The notes below the pieces were generated by a model, which saw nothing but the letters and a program-made list of their open reading frames with translations, did not search any database and was not told the origin of the DNA. From assembly GCF_964355755.1 (NCBI RefSeq), contig NC_092673.1, positions 15,073,001-15,137,000 on the forward strand: 64,000 nucleotides of DNA, in the 5' to 3' direction. Made by a program: the position numbers and the translations under genes. Shown here in pieces: positions 1 through 12,200 of the stretch; position 1 is the stretch's first letter, and every line of letters begins with the position of its first letter. Origin of the DNA: Antedon mediterranea (taxonomy: Eukaryota > Echinodermata > Crinoidea > Comatulida > Antedonidae).

Positions 1-290
1 AGGACAACACTGCCCAATTTTGGTTAAAATCCGGACTACGGTCCCAATTCTGGACCACTTTTAAAAATTACTTTCAGACTTGCTAGTGTTAAAAGAAAGC
101 ACAGAATTATCAAAGGCCGGTGAGCAGTCTTAAATTAACAAGTAAACTAAAATTGCATTTTCTCGAGAACTACTTCTCCAAAAAACTTCATTTTTGTACA
201 AGAGGCAAGAGTTATAATTGGTGATTTGTAATTTTAAAACATAAATTGATTTAATACTAGAGGGTGAGCTCGCTTCGCTCGCTCCCCCTC
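1..290 (+). repeat. Fragment of a dispersed repeat family
   Basis: This stretch is closely matched at about 3178-3440 and 3790-4050, and in part at 30380-30510. Shared landmarks are 'cccaattctggaccactttt', 'gagcagtcttaaa' and 'aacaagtaaact'. At 262-297 it passes into a GC-rich hairpin (gagctcgcttcgctcgctc) that ends in CTAG. Non-coding as far as I can see. Confidence 0.7.
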
Positions 291-295
291 TAGGA

Positions 296-1169
296 AGTGT
301 AGACGATGGTTCTCGGAATGATAATGTTCTCCAAAATGCTTGACATTCTTAAAACTAAACTACTTTGTTTCACAGTGGTTTAGATGATTAATAACATTTT
401 AAAGTATAGTTTTTATTGTTTGGTAGGGCCCTTTGGGGAGGCGGAGGTCATTTGAGGGAGGTGCTTATTCGAGGGATATATGTTAAATTTTTTAGTTCTA
501 ATAATATGGTAACATTTATAATCAAATGAAATCCTCTCATAGATATGAAAAGTGGTAAAAAAGAATAACAAATGCTTGGTAAATTGCAGATAACAGTGCG
601 GTGAATTCTACTACAAATAGTATAATTGTGTTATTATAAATATGTGGATGGACGTTTATTAGATAGTTGGGTTGTGGGGGGGGAGGGGGGGGGGGGGTTA
701 TTATTCAAAGTGATGTTTTATTGGAGAGGCGTTTATTCAAATGAATACCATCCTAATAATTATTAATACATTATTTAATTTAATCATCTTTTGAAACTAA
801 CTGCCGTGACAGAGTGGGCCCAAGACATTACGGCTTGCAACATGGGCAGACATCTCGGTCCTAACGGGACACAGGAAGATAGCCTACAGTTATTCCTGCA
901 AGCTTACTCAATAAAACTCAGCTATCGGGATTTCACTCGAAAAATGTCTTATCAAATCTCCCTATGTAATTTTATAATACTATTCCCACAATATATTCTG
1001 ATTCTTTATGGCGTATATTTAATTTGATCTTTATTAATTTGCAGTATAATTCCTATTATTTAACTACTGTACCTTCACAAACGTGTGGTATGTTTTAAAA
1101 TAAACAAAAAACTGAAATGGCTATGATTAATGGCCAATTTTTTTTTCGTCTTCCAAAGGGACACTGTAA
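296..1169. other. AT-rich intergenic or intronic DNA, no gene seen
   Basis: I see no coding exon here. The only notable item is a G-rich homopolymer tract near 674-700. If the prominin copy has its first exon further upstream, this is part of its first intron. Confidence 0.4.
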
Positions 1170-2244
1170 GGCCCTGTTCAGACCCATGGCGTTAGACAGT
1201 TTTAGCGTACAACGTTACTATCAAGGTCACGTTACAAACCGCAGAGAAAAAAATGAGGTGTTCAGACCCATAGCGTACGATTATCGTTACAACGGAAGTA
1301 CGTCATCCAGGTTGTTTCTAGTTGCATATTCATGTGCTCTTACCCACATGTTTTCATCATTATTTCCACTGTATATAGGCCTAGATCTCAGCCCTACAAT
1401 TATGACAAAATTTGCCATAAATAAAACATACCTTAGCATTTATTTAAGAAAAATATAGTAAAGCCAAATTTCTGTTTCTATTGTTTTTATTTTGTAGTAA
1501 AAAACATTCTCCCCAGGCTCTTGTGTTACGAAAATAAAGCAGGCCTCGTAATGATGAAAAAAAATATGATTGTGATTAGTCTATCCAGTCCAGTCAAAGA
1601 TATATATTCTTTGGTCCAGTCGGTTAAAAATATCCCTTAACTTGCTAATAAAAGGGACACAGCTCCCCTTGTTTGTTTACTGATTTTTTTAGGAGTTAGG
1701 GGGTTTTCAGCATTAAACTTGTCCAGTCTAGTCTGCCTTGTATGAATGAGTGACTCGATGTCCCACGCTAGTTTTTAGCTTGAATGAAATGCGTGAATGG
1801 CTCTAGGCCTAGCTAGGCCTAAAATCGGATGGGATCGTAGTCCCTATGTTTAAATACAAGGTGCATGTATTTATGTCATTTGTTAGAAAATATAATGGTA
1901 ATCAGTTGATAATAGTTTGTAGCCTTTGTAACAGTTGTATTTGTAGTGTAGTTAGGCCTTATTTATTCTGGCCTTTTTGTTATTGAAATCCATCTCACAC
2001 ATTGACGATACAAGATGTCAGCCTAGATCAAACCTTGTTTCGCGTCATAACAGGAAACGTTCTGATTGGATACAACGTTGACTTACAGTAGCGTCGTACG
2101 CTAAAACGGTACTATCAACCGTTTTCCACTACAACGCTACAACCGTTGTACGACTCGTTGTACGCTAATCCCCAACTGTTCAGACACACATTCTTTTAGC
2201 GTCGTACGCTAAAACGGTCTAACGCCATGGGTCTGAACAGGGCC
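1170..2244. mobile_element. Harbinger-like non-autonomous DNA transposon
   Basis: The two ends are inverted copies starting GGCCCTGTTCAGACCCATGG and continuing through GCGTTAGAC. The left flank is TAA (1167-1169) and the right flank TTA (2245-2247), a 3 bp target site with one mismatch. Inside both ends the palindromic core GCGTACGC / TAGCGTACAACG is iterated several times. There is no intact transposase frame. The 3 bp TWA-type flank and GGSCC-type ends suggest PIF/Harbinger. The superfamily is inferred from the termini only. Confidence 0.65.
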
Positions 2245-3037
2245 TTAATTGATTGATGGAAAGTGCCTGTTTCCAGTCACCTTTATAGGGTCAAATCTAT
2301 TATTTTAACTGCTCCCTTGTGTATAAAAGAGAGAAAATATTTGGTGAACTTATCTTAAACCCGGAAATTACTTTGACTGGGAAGAATTGAAATTGAGAGG
2401 AAAATCCAATGTTGAAATCATAAATGTTGTTAAAAAACTCTTTATAATATCTTCCTAAGATATAAATATGGAACAATAGCGTCGGCGTGCACACTAATGT
2501 TATCAAATCTACGTTTCGCGGTACATCTCGGATAGATAAGGTAGGTATCCAAGGCGGAGATTTGTACCGAAGTTTTTGCATTGTGCTCGCCTATGTCAGA
2601 ATTAACATAATTTATATATAGATACAGGTTTACAAAACCTATTTCTCTTTTTTTTTTCACCAGTGTGTTTTTCGCGTTGCTGTTCTATTGTTCGGTTTGT
2701 GTGTGTGTTTGTCATCACTCTATCGCTCACAATGGTAAATACACATAGGAATCTTTCTTCAAATGTTAGTCAGTTGTGTATGGCTCGGTGGTCTGTGCTG
2801 GTGTCTACAGCATTTAAGTTACCGAGATCGAGTCTCACCTTTGGAAATGAGACGAAATCAGATTTTTTTTATATTATTTGTATTGTTTGTTCAAGTATAT
2901 TTCTTAGTATATAAATTATACGGCTGATTTATAATCAAATCTAGAGAAATTATGTCTCTATTTTTATGTTACATGGGAGGTTTATGACATATACTTAACT
3001 TTGATCGGGTTAAAATCGGTCAAGGTCAAGTGTGTTT
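2245..3037. other. Non-genic DNA with a short repeat fragment
   Basis: No exon recognised. Positions 2660-2755 repeat the 'caccagtgtgtttttcgcgttgctg' and 'catcactct..cgctcaca' pieces of the repeat at 3038-4180. Confidence 0.4.
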
Positions 3038-4180
3038 AGGAGGCCAATTTTGATTTGGCCAAGTATCGCGCTATGCGCGAAGGCTAGTTTGTTTGTTTGT
3101 TTGTTTGTCATCACTCTAGCGCTCACAGTTTTGATTCGAATGACTCCAAATTACTACCATACATGTCACCTGGTGCAAGGACGACACTGCCCAATTTTGG
3201 TTAAAATCTGGACCACGGTCCCAATTCTGGACCACTTTTAAAAATTATGTTCAGTCCTGCTAGTGTTAAAAGATTGTACAGAATTATCAAAATCCGGTGA
3301 GCAGTCTTAAATTAACAAGTAAACTACTAAAATTGCATTTTTGTCGAGAACTACTTGTCCAAAAAACTTCATTTTTGTACAAGAGGCAAGTGTTATAATT
3401 TGTGATTTGTAATTTTAAAACATAATTAGATTTAATGTACAGGTTTTTTGATGCGAATAGTTTTAAAAACCTATTTCTTTTCAAATTCACCAGTGTGTTT
3501 TTCGCGTTGCTGTTCTATTGTTAGCCGACTGAAGCTATTGTTCGTTGAAAGGCTGGTTACATAACCTGTACACCAAACTCGTATACACATGATAGTAGTG
3601 AAATTAGCCTAAATCACACAGCATAAGACACACACTTTTGGTGCAAATTGGGTCAATGTCAGGAGGCCAATTTTGATTTGGCCAAGTATCGCGCTATGCG
3701 CGAAGGCTAGTTTGTTTGTTTGTTTGTTTGTTAGCAGGATTACTCAAAAAGTAATTACAAGATCTTTACCAAAATGAATAGACAGATAGATATGTGGTCA
3801 AGGACCATTCCATTAAAATTTGGGACCACAGTCCCAATTCTGGACCACTTTTTAGTATACTTTTTTAGACCTGCTAGTGTTAAAAGATAGGACAGAATTT
3901 TTCAAAAGCCGGCGAGCAGTCTTAAAGTAACAAGTAAACTGAAATTGCATTTTCTCGAGAACTACTTGTCCAAAAAACTTTTTGAACAAGAGGCAAGAGT
4001 TATAATTTGTGATTTTGTAATTTTAAAACATAATTTGATTTCATGTGTACGTTTTTTGATGCGAGTAGTTTAAAAAACCTATTTCTTTTCAAATTCACTC
4101 GTTTGATTTTCGCGTTGCTGAACTGAAGCTATTGTTAATTGAAAGGCTTGTTACATAACCATTACACCAAACTTGCATAC
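3038..4180 (+). mobile_element. Tandem pair of Helitron-like repeat units
   Basis: Two head-to-tail copies of a roughly 623 bp unit. Each contains 'ggccaattttgatttggcc' followed by the perfect hairpin tcgcgctatgcgcga (3066-3080 and 3689-3703), then CTAG (3084-3087 and 3707-3710) and a (TTTG)n run. A short GC hairpin a few bases before a CTRR end followed by T is the classical Helitron 3' end. The 5' TC end is not clear and no Rep/helicase frame is present, so this would be non-autonomous. Spurious reading frames over (TTTG)n give Val-Cys-Leu-Phe runs and are not genes. Confidence 0.45.
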
Positions 4181-4328
4181 ACGGAGTGGCTTTCTAGTTA
4201 TAATTGTAAACACTTGAAAATTATTTATCCTTTATTACTCAAAAAAAAAAAAAAGTTTTATTTCCAATTATTTTTTTTCAAGAACTCGTAAAACTCAAGT
4301 TAAAAAAAACTAAACATTTTGAATGTAA

Positions 4329-4535
4329 AGTGTTTTCACTTGATTTGTTTTATTATCTACTCAAATACAGTATTCTATTGAGATGTTTATGATTCCTACT
4401 ATATAATACAATCCGATTGTTGAGGTTTTTTTATAGAGGCGCTCTGTGGTGTTGAGAGTATCATCATAGTTTTCATGAACCAATATTGGTTGTTTACCTA
4501 TAGTACTCTACTTCCAAGTTTAAAGATTACTATGT
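4329..4535 (+). other. Intron block also present in the downstream prominin-like locus
   Basis: This block matches 63253-63475 in the same orientation, with small indels. Shared stretches include 'attctattgagatgttta', 'tatataatacaatcc', 'ctctgtggtgtt' and 'catagttttcatg'. Here it lies upstream of prominin exon 2, and there it lies downstream of a prominin-like exon 1. The equivalent placement suggests a duplicated first intron. A dispersed repeat is the alternative. Confidence 0.6.
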
Positions 4536-6291
4536 GTTTTTATGGCCTAAATTCCTTTAGAATTTTCATTGGAAAGTACTAGTGCACACATTTCTAAAAT
4601 TGAAATCTAATAATTAATTTCATAATGTGTATTTATCATGGGTGGATCTAGGATTCTGATAAAAAGGGTTTTATAGACCATATTTAATAGTCTATACGGA
4701 ACTGTTTTTTTTTGGTGCCTAAAGCCTGTTTTCCTTTCTCAAATTTTACACATTTTTTACGCGATCGTTAATGGTTTCTTGGTTCTTTCGACGTTGCTGG
4801 GACACACATGGATGTGAAGTTTTGCAAAGCCAAGGCCGGTCACGCGCAGCCGGGCCCGTGTGAAAATTGAAAAAGTCACGGGTTTTGATGCTTCAACCTA
4901 GCCGGCCTAGGACATGTTTTCGCTGATATCTTAATCTAGTTTTTACACTAAAGACAAACATTAAATTGTTTTAATATTAAAATTTAGTTTTACTTATTTT
5001 GAAATATCAGACTTTAAAAGAGTACAAAAAACATTGTCGCGTTGTAAAAAATCAAGAATTGTCAGCGCGTACATATTTAAAAAATTTTCTATTTGATTGG
5101 TCAGTCAGTTTTACCGATCGTAACGTTGAAGTTGAACTCTGCTCAACTTGAAAAAAAAATTGTAAGATTTTAACGATTTTTAATGTTGATTTGTACCCCC
5201 TTTTCCTGTAAAATCGTTGATAAAATCGTATGTAAATGGGTGCATAATATTTATATATTTTTTACAAAAGAGGGGGGGGGGGGTCGTAATTTCCCCCCCC
5301 TGTTTATTGGTTCTATTTATTATTGGTTTTTTTTTTTATAGGCAATTTGATGTTTTTTATTTTTATTACCTGTTTTTTTAACTAGAAATTTGGCAAAGAT
5401 TTCAGGGAAGGATATTTATATATTTTTGTCAATTTAGAATTTTAAAATCATCAATGCGCAGAGGTCCACTCTTGGGCCCTTTTTTTTTTATCCCAATCTT
5501 TTTAACTGTATACCCATTCCTCTGAGTATAATTTACCTTTACAATGATAAATATACGTGTAATGACAAACCAGTTGCTGATAAATTCAATCCTTATTCGT
5601 ACTTTTAGTCATTATCTTGATCGGCTGCTCAGAACATTTTAGGTTGATTAAAGCGACTGATGCAGGGACTGATGATTACAATTATGTTGAATTGGAAACT
5701 TCTACTTTGACGTCCTTGCAGTTATTAGCACTTCATTATAATCCAGCCTTTATTGTCATGATGTTACACTATTGATTTTATGATATAACCATGACAACTA
5801 GACAACAGAAGGTTTCCACAAACTGCATCTGGTGAAAATATAAAAATCAAAGTTTATGCATTGACGACAGAATTTTACTGTATATCTTGAAAGCAATCAC
5901 AACAATTGTTATACTGTAATTGGGAATGGCCTGTATTTTACCAGATTCTTCGTACTGTATAGATTTCTGCACCACATCATAGGAATCTTCTGTAATACAG
6001 TATCATGTGTTTCATTGTTGGTCTTACCATGGTCTTGGTAAAAAGTCTGATCCAAACATGCATGTACACTCTGTCTTTCACCATTCACTTTAATTAGTTT
6101 TGTTTTTAATGTCATGGTTTAATTTAGTTTAAAAGTAAAATGGAAAGAGAATATCCAAGACCGAACAATGGTCATATTTTGCAATAGGTATTAAAAAGTT
6201 ATAAATTCACCATTTTATCAGTGTGAACAAGGCTTTAGACAGCCACAAAGTGCAATTGAGACTTATGTGTCTATTTCATTTTTTTTTGTAG
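4536..6291. other. Prominin intron, no gene seen
   Basis: AT-rich intron sequence ending in a T-rich tract and the AG acceptor at 6290-6291. It contains a poly-G/poly-C pair near 5272-5300 that could form a small hairpin. No further coding sequence is supported. Confidence 0.4.
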
Positions 6292-9200
6292 AAATAATCA
6301 GTGATGCCATTGGAGGTGAATTTGTAACAACTGATTATGAACCTGTAGACTATTACAATGAGGTAGGTAGGATAAATAATGCATAGGTTCAACTGTAGTT
6401 ACCATAGTTACATATGCACAAGTGAGCCTGGCTCTTCCACTCAAAAGAGCAATAAATAAAGAGCAGTGACATGTGTTTTCATAGGGCCTGTTTTTGCTGC
6501 ATAAAAAATAACCAGTTAAAATCGGTGTGAATAAATTAAAATCGGTGGGAATAAATTAACTCCATTTTCTTGGCAGCAGAAACGGGACAAATTTGTGGTA
6601 ACCGGTTAAAAGGCAGTGCAAAATCACCGTTTAAAAACACCAATTTAAATCGGTGTTACTGTTAGAACGCCGTTTAACCGTTATCTCTGAGCAATTCTTA
6701 GCTGCAACACGAAATAACGGTTATTTGATTGACAGTTGTGACCCCGGGTCAGATACCGTCGCTTACGATGTGTGTTTTCCTCGTGGTTTTGACAGTCGAA
6801 CGAAGAAGTGAACATGTATGTGGATAAATGAAATCACAAGATATGTTATTCAGTTGTGGGGGGGAAGAGAAAGTACGGGGAAGGATGGCAGGCAATAGAA
6901 AAGATTCACAGATAAATAAATAAGAGCATATTTGCGAAAGTAAAAAAGGAATTCGGGGTGGAGTTCCGGGGACTTACCACCCAAGCTAAACAATTTTAGG
7001 CGTTAATACACGCTCGTGAAGGGTATGGTCCTATCCTATAAACACCAAAACGGAAACAAAAGGGACTCAGAATGTTGCAAATACCTACTAAACGAGAATA
7101 GATAATGGTTAAATAATTACGAAAACCCAAATTTTTTAGCAAAAATCATCCGAATTTATGTTATAAACGATGAATTTAGCAACAAAAACTGAATCCAAAC
7201 GAGCGTATTTATGGCACGCCCTTAGTGCCTTTAATAGGAGAACAATGAACAATCTTACTTTGATCGTTTTACATAACATAATTTTTTAGAAAAACATCAC
7301 ATCCACCGAAAACTAAGGTAATCAGAGCCTTTGATAATATATTAAATATGATTTTATTAAGCATAGAAATGTCTTAGAAATGTATGTTAGTACATAAATA
7401 TACGAAATAATGTTCAATACTCATTATTTTATTAAAGGCACTATGTGCGTGCGATATTCTATGACTTGGATACTCTCGTTTGATTTAAGTTTTTGTGGCT
7501 TTTAACATAAATTCGGACGATTTTTGCTATAAAAGTTGGGTTTACATAATTAATTAACAATTATCTACTCTCGTTTGGTAAGTATTGCAACATCAGCCCA
7601 CGAAATTCAGAAAAAAGGTCGGCAAAAAATTGCCGACCTTAAATTCGCCAAGGTCAACAGTCTCGGCAGTTCTAAAAATAGAAATTTCACCAAGGCCTAA
7701 CCTCTTGCTAACGTAGGCGTAGCTAGGCCTAGCCTCCCTAGCTATAAGTTATGCAAAAAGCGCTCGCGAAAGACAACAGTCGTTTACGTGGGAAGGGCCG
7801 TATGTCATCGCCTTTGTTGAGGAATTAGGCTAGATAAAAATTATCCTAGGCAATCGGGCGCTGCACGACCCTCCTCATGTTATTGAAGGCGCCATGAGAA
7901 TTAATTTTATTAGCGATGGTAAGTAGGCTTTACAAAAAACAAAACTTGTAGACCTGGAGAAAACATTTTATTATTTTAACATGTTTGAGATGTTCGGCGA
8001 TATACACACGTGTGTACTCACGACGTCGATGTAAACAAACAACTTACTACTTCCGTCTGAGTGTATTGCATTTTGGGTAATGATGACGTTTTGCTCGACG
8101 ACCACCCATAGATTTAACAGGTTATTTCGGAGCACAAATTGAGCAGAAACGCAGTCTTGTTATTGTTATCTATTTTAAAATAACCGGTTAAATTGCGTTA
8201 TGCAGCAGAAACAGACCCATAGGTCAAATCACTGGTTGCATCCAGACAGTACATTATCTCAACATACTTTCATTATACCCACTAAACACATACTGTAACC
8301 TATTACAGCGATTTATAGTACATAGTACAAAAAGTTGTTGTAAACGGATATTGGAGCATAAATAAATTATGTATTGTATAATGGTCAAGTCTTAAGCTTG
8401 TTGCATTTTTTACCTCACATTCACTTTTTTCATTATCTTTATAATAACTGTTGCAATGTTTGAATAAAGTAAAATAAATAAAGAAAGAAAAAGTCTGAGA
8501 AGACCTACCCGGTTTTTGTGTTTCCCTATGTTTTTTTAAAAACTGTATCTCATACTACAATTTTTTTTGATTGAAATTTATAGTTTGAAACAAACCAAAG
8601 AATGTTAATAATTTTTAAATAAATTCTAATTTTTAAAAAACTAGTGACCATTATTTGCAATTCACAATAATAGATTCTGTTGAACATTGTCCGTATTTAA
8701 CATTTTAATTTTGTTATATTAATTACCTTATATGCTCTGGTAAAATCCTACCCACCTAGAACACGAAATTGGGGCGACTTTGGTGGGTGGGACTTTACCT
8801 GGGGAAACCTTGGTTCAGGGAAAAGATTGGTAAGCATTTCTTGTAAAACCTGAACTAGAGAGATGCTTACGTCAAGACCATCAGTCAATACTGGCACTAT
8901 ACCCATGGGATATGCTTGTTTGTGAAGTCATACATACAGTAGGGGGTAGGCTTAAACCTGTGGGAGTGGGATTATACTCGAGGATATACGGTATTTATTT
9001 TCAAATACTATTTTGTTTGACAGTTCAAAGACAACATTCTTGGCTTTACGGTGTTGTTTGCCATTGGAATCATCTTCATCGTTGTGTTTCCGATTGTTGC
9101 ACTTTGTTTTTGCTGTTGTCGATGTTGCAACAAATGTGGAGGTACAATGGAACAGAAATCTTCCTCAACTTGCATGTGCTGTTATTTGATTATTGGTTTA

Positions 9201-12200
9201 ATAGTTTCATGTGCTTTCATTTTGTAAGTTAAAATCCATTATTATTTTAATTAATCAAATTTTAAATTCAATTTTATTTTTAAATCATCATCATAAATGT
9301 GTTTTTTTAATATTATAAATATGATTGATACAAAAAATATATGAAATCTTTTAAATATCTGATATATTATAGCTTTCATTTTGTAAGTTAAAACCCATTA
9401 TTATTTTAATTTGATTCTTAATCTTTAATTTAATCTTGAGTTAATCAGATTTTAAATTCAATTTAAATTCAATCATAAATTCTTTTGATTTTGAAATTAT
9501 AAATGTGATTAATACAAAACTGTTAAATATCTGATATAGCTTTCATTTTGTTAAAATTCATTATTATTTTAATTTGATAAAGTCGGGATAAAAGAAGCCT
9601 TTTTTGTTTTGTTTGACGATGAAATATATCTCTCTTTCTTTTATGTGTACTTTTAGGGGTGGTGTTGGTACCGCCTACTCTCTGAACAATTACACAGCTG
9701 ATTCAGTTGAAACATTTGCAGACGATGTTAACAGTAACATTGATAACATTGTGAGATTTGTTGAGAACACAAACGATGTAAGTAAAATAGTTAACAACAT
9801 TGATTATATAGTGGCATTAATTTCAAAATGAATGATCCTCATCAACATATAGAATTCATTGTAATTGTGACTTGTGGCCTGTTTATACTAGGATAAGGAA
9901 CTTGAATGATAAATAGATAACCATCATACATTTTTTTCTACAGAAAACAAAAGAAATTAGAAAGGTTTTCATTCTATAACCTACTGTAAAGGATAACCAT
10001 TCATACTATCTTTAATGGAAAATAATATTTTAAAATTCCAATCAATTGACATTGTGATCAGTTAAAAAAAATCAATCTTTACGATGCGACAATTTTATTG
10101 TTTTTATTGATTTCGAAATAAATGGTTACAATAAATAAATAAAAATTTTCTAATTTCCTTTCTGTTTTATATGTATAGTGTGAGACATCAGTAAATAGCA
10201 CTCTATAAAAGTTTATTATTATTAATATTATTATTATTATTATATTTTTATTGTGTTTACCGCGTTATATAGTATAAACGGCGCTTTATATCGTCTGTTC
10301 AAATATGATATATAATATGAATCCTAAAGCTCTGTCTACACTATCAAACTTTATGTGACAAAAAAGTGTGATGTACCCAAATATGGTAGAGATATGCTTA
10401 AATATGGTAGTGATATGACATCATCATGTCCATATATGGGCATTTTTTTCTCACATAACATTCGATAGTGTAGACAAGGCAATAATAGTGTGCATTTTGA
10501 TTATTGATTATGAACTTTATATATTCTGTAAATTGAGTAATGTTGGTGTTTGTTACAATTACCTGTAAATTCTTTCAGATATTGATAAAAGGAAATTTGA
10601 TGCTTTTCATATTTTAATATTCAATACAAAATCATAATGAATAGTTTGTTATTTTCATACAGTAGTTAAGGTGTGTTATGTTAAAATTTAAGTAGTTGAA
10701 ATTGAATACTAAAATGATATGTTTAAGAGCCTGTGAATAATTTGTTTATATTAGGAGCTTTCATTTCTGGTTGGAGAACAATTAAACTATGCATTGGATC
10801 AAGTAAAAATAGACCTGAATGGTGAGTTTTTCAAATCATTTTATTCTTCAATTTTGAGTCCTGTAAACAATCTAAATGTTGTTACTTTAGCCTTTTTTTA
10901 TTGAAATTGAAATTCTAAATGGTTTCAAAGATTGTATTTTGTTTCTATGCCGCACTTAAATTAGAAAATGTTCAAAAGCAGTACTTAACTCATTATTATT
11001 TTATAATGGTTTATTTTTGCGTTTCTATGGTTACTTATTGCACACTGGCTATTTTTAGTCTGTATAGTTAAGGTGTCTTTTGTGTTTTACTAAATTTCTC
11101 CATAGTAATAAAGTGTCAAACAATATTTTTATAACTCATTTTCATAACTGTTTATGACGACTTCTAACTACAGTATTAATTTTAAAATTACTGAAAATAT
11201 GACAATGCTGTGCAAAATGTATTGATTTTAGGAAAGTTATATGTACATTATTTCTAGTCGTTCTCGGTAAACAGAAAAATGGCAACTTTATCGTACTCAA
11301 CAAGTTAAGACGACGGAATTTCATACTAAACTCCTCCCACTTTGTCAAAGCTCATGCATAAATTATTCATGAGCACCGTCTTGTGGCCTCCCGTCCTGTT
11401 TCATAAAGTCCCTAATACTACAGTAGTATACAGGGTAGTTTACCAAATCAGTATTTTAAAAACTTGTGATGGTTACTTAATGCAAAAATTAACACCAATC
11501 TGTTTATCTGCTTATTATTATTATTATTATCAATGTTTACATTATACTATGTTTACACGGCCTGTTTCTGCTGCATAAAAAATAACCGGTTAAAATCGGT
11601 GTGAATAAATTGAAATCGGTGTGAATAAATTAACTCCATTTTCTTGGCAGCAGAAACAGGACAAATTTGTGGTAACCGGTTAAAAGGCAGCGCAAAATCA
11701 CCGGTTAAAAACACCAATTTAAATCGGTGTTAGAACGCCATTTAACCGGTTATCGCTGAGCAATTCTTAGCTGCAACACGAAATAACGGTTATTTGATTG
11801 ACAGTTGTGACCCCGGGTCAGATACCGTCGCGTACGATGTGTGTTTTCCTCGTGGTTTTGACAGTCGAACGAAGAAGTGAACATATTTGTGGATGAATGA
11901 AATCACAAGATATGTTATTCAGTTGTGTGTGTGTGTGTGGTGGGGGGGGGGGGTGGTTGAAGAGAAGGTACGGGGATGGATGGCAAACAATAAATAAATA
12001 AATAAATAAGAGCATTTTTGCGAAAGTAAAAAAGGAATTCGGGGTGGAGTTCTGGGGACTTACCACCCAAGCTAAACAATTTGAGGCGTTAATATACGCT
12101 CGCGAGTCCTATAAACACCAAAACGGAAACAAAAGGGGCTCAGAATGTTGCAAATACCTACCAAACGAGAATAGATAATGGTTAAATAATTATGAAAACC

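Noticed and set aside
2663-3241. Val-Cys-Leu-Phe-rich open frames
   Set aside because: They arise from (GTTT)n within a dispersed repeat that has several copies in the window.
7616-7641. Bacterial-style hairpin terminator
   Set aside because: An 11 bp-stem hairpin is present but the context is an intron of an animal gene inside a transposon.
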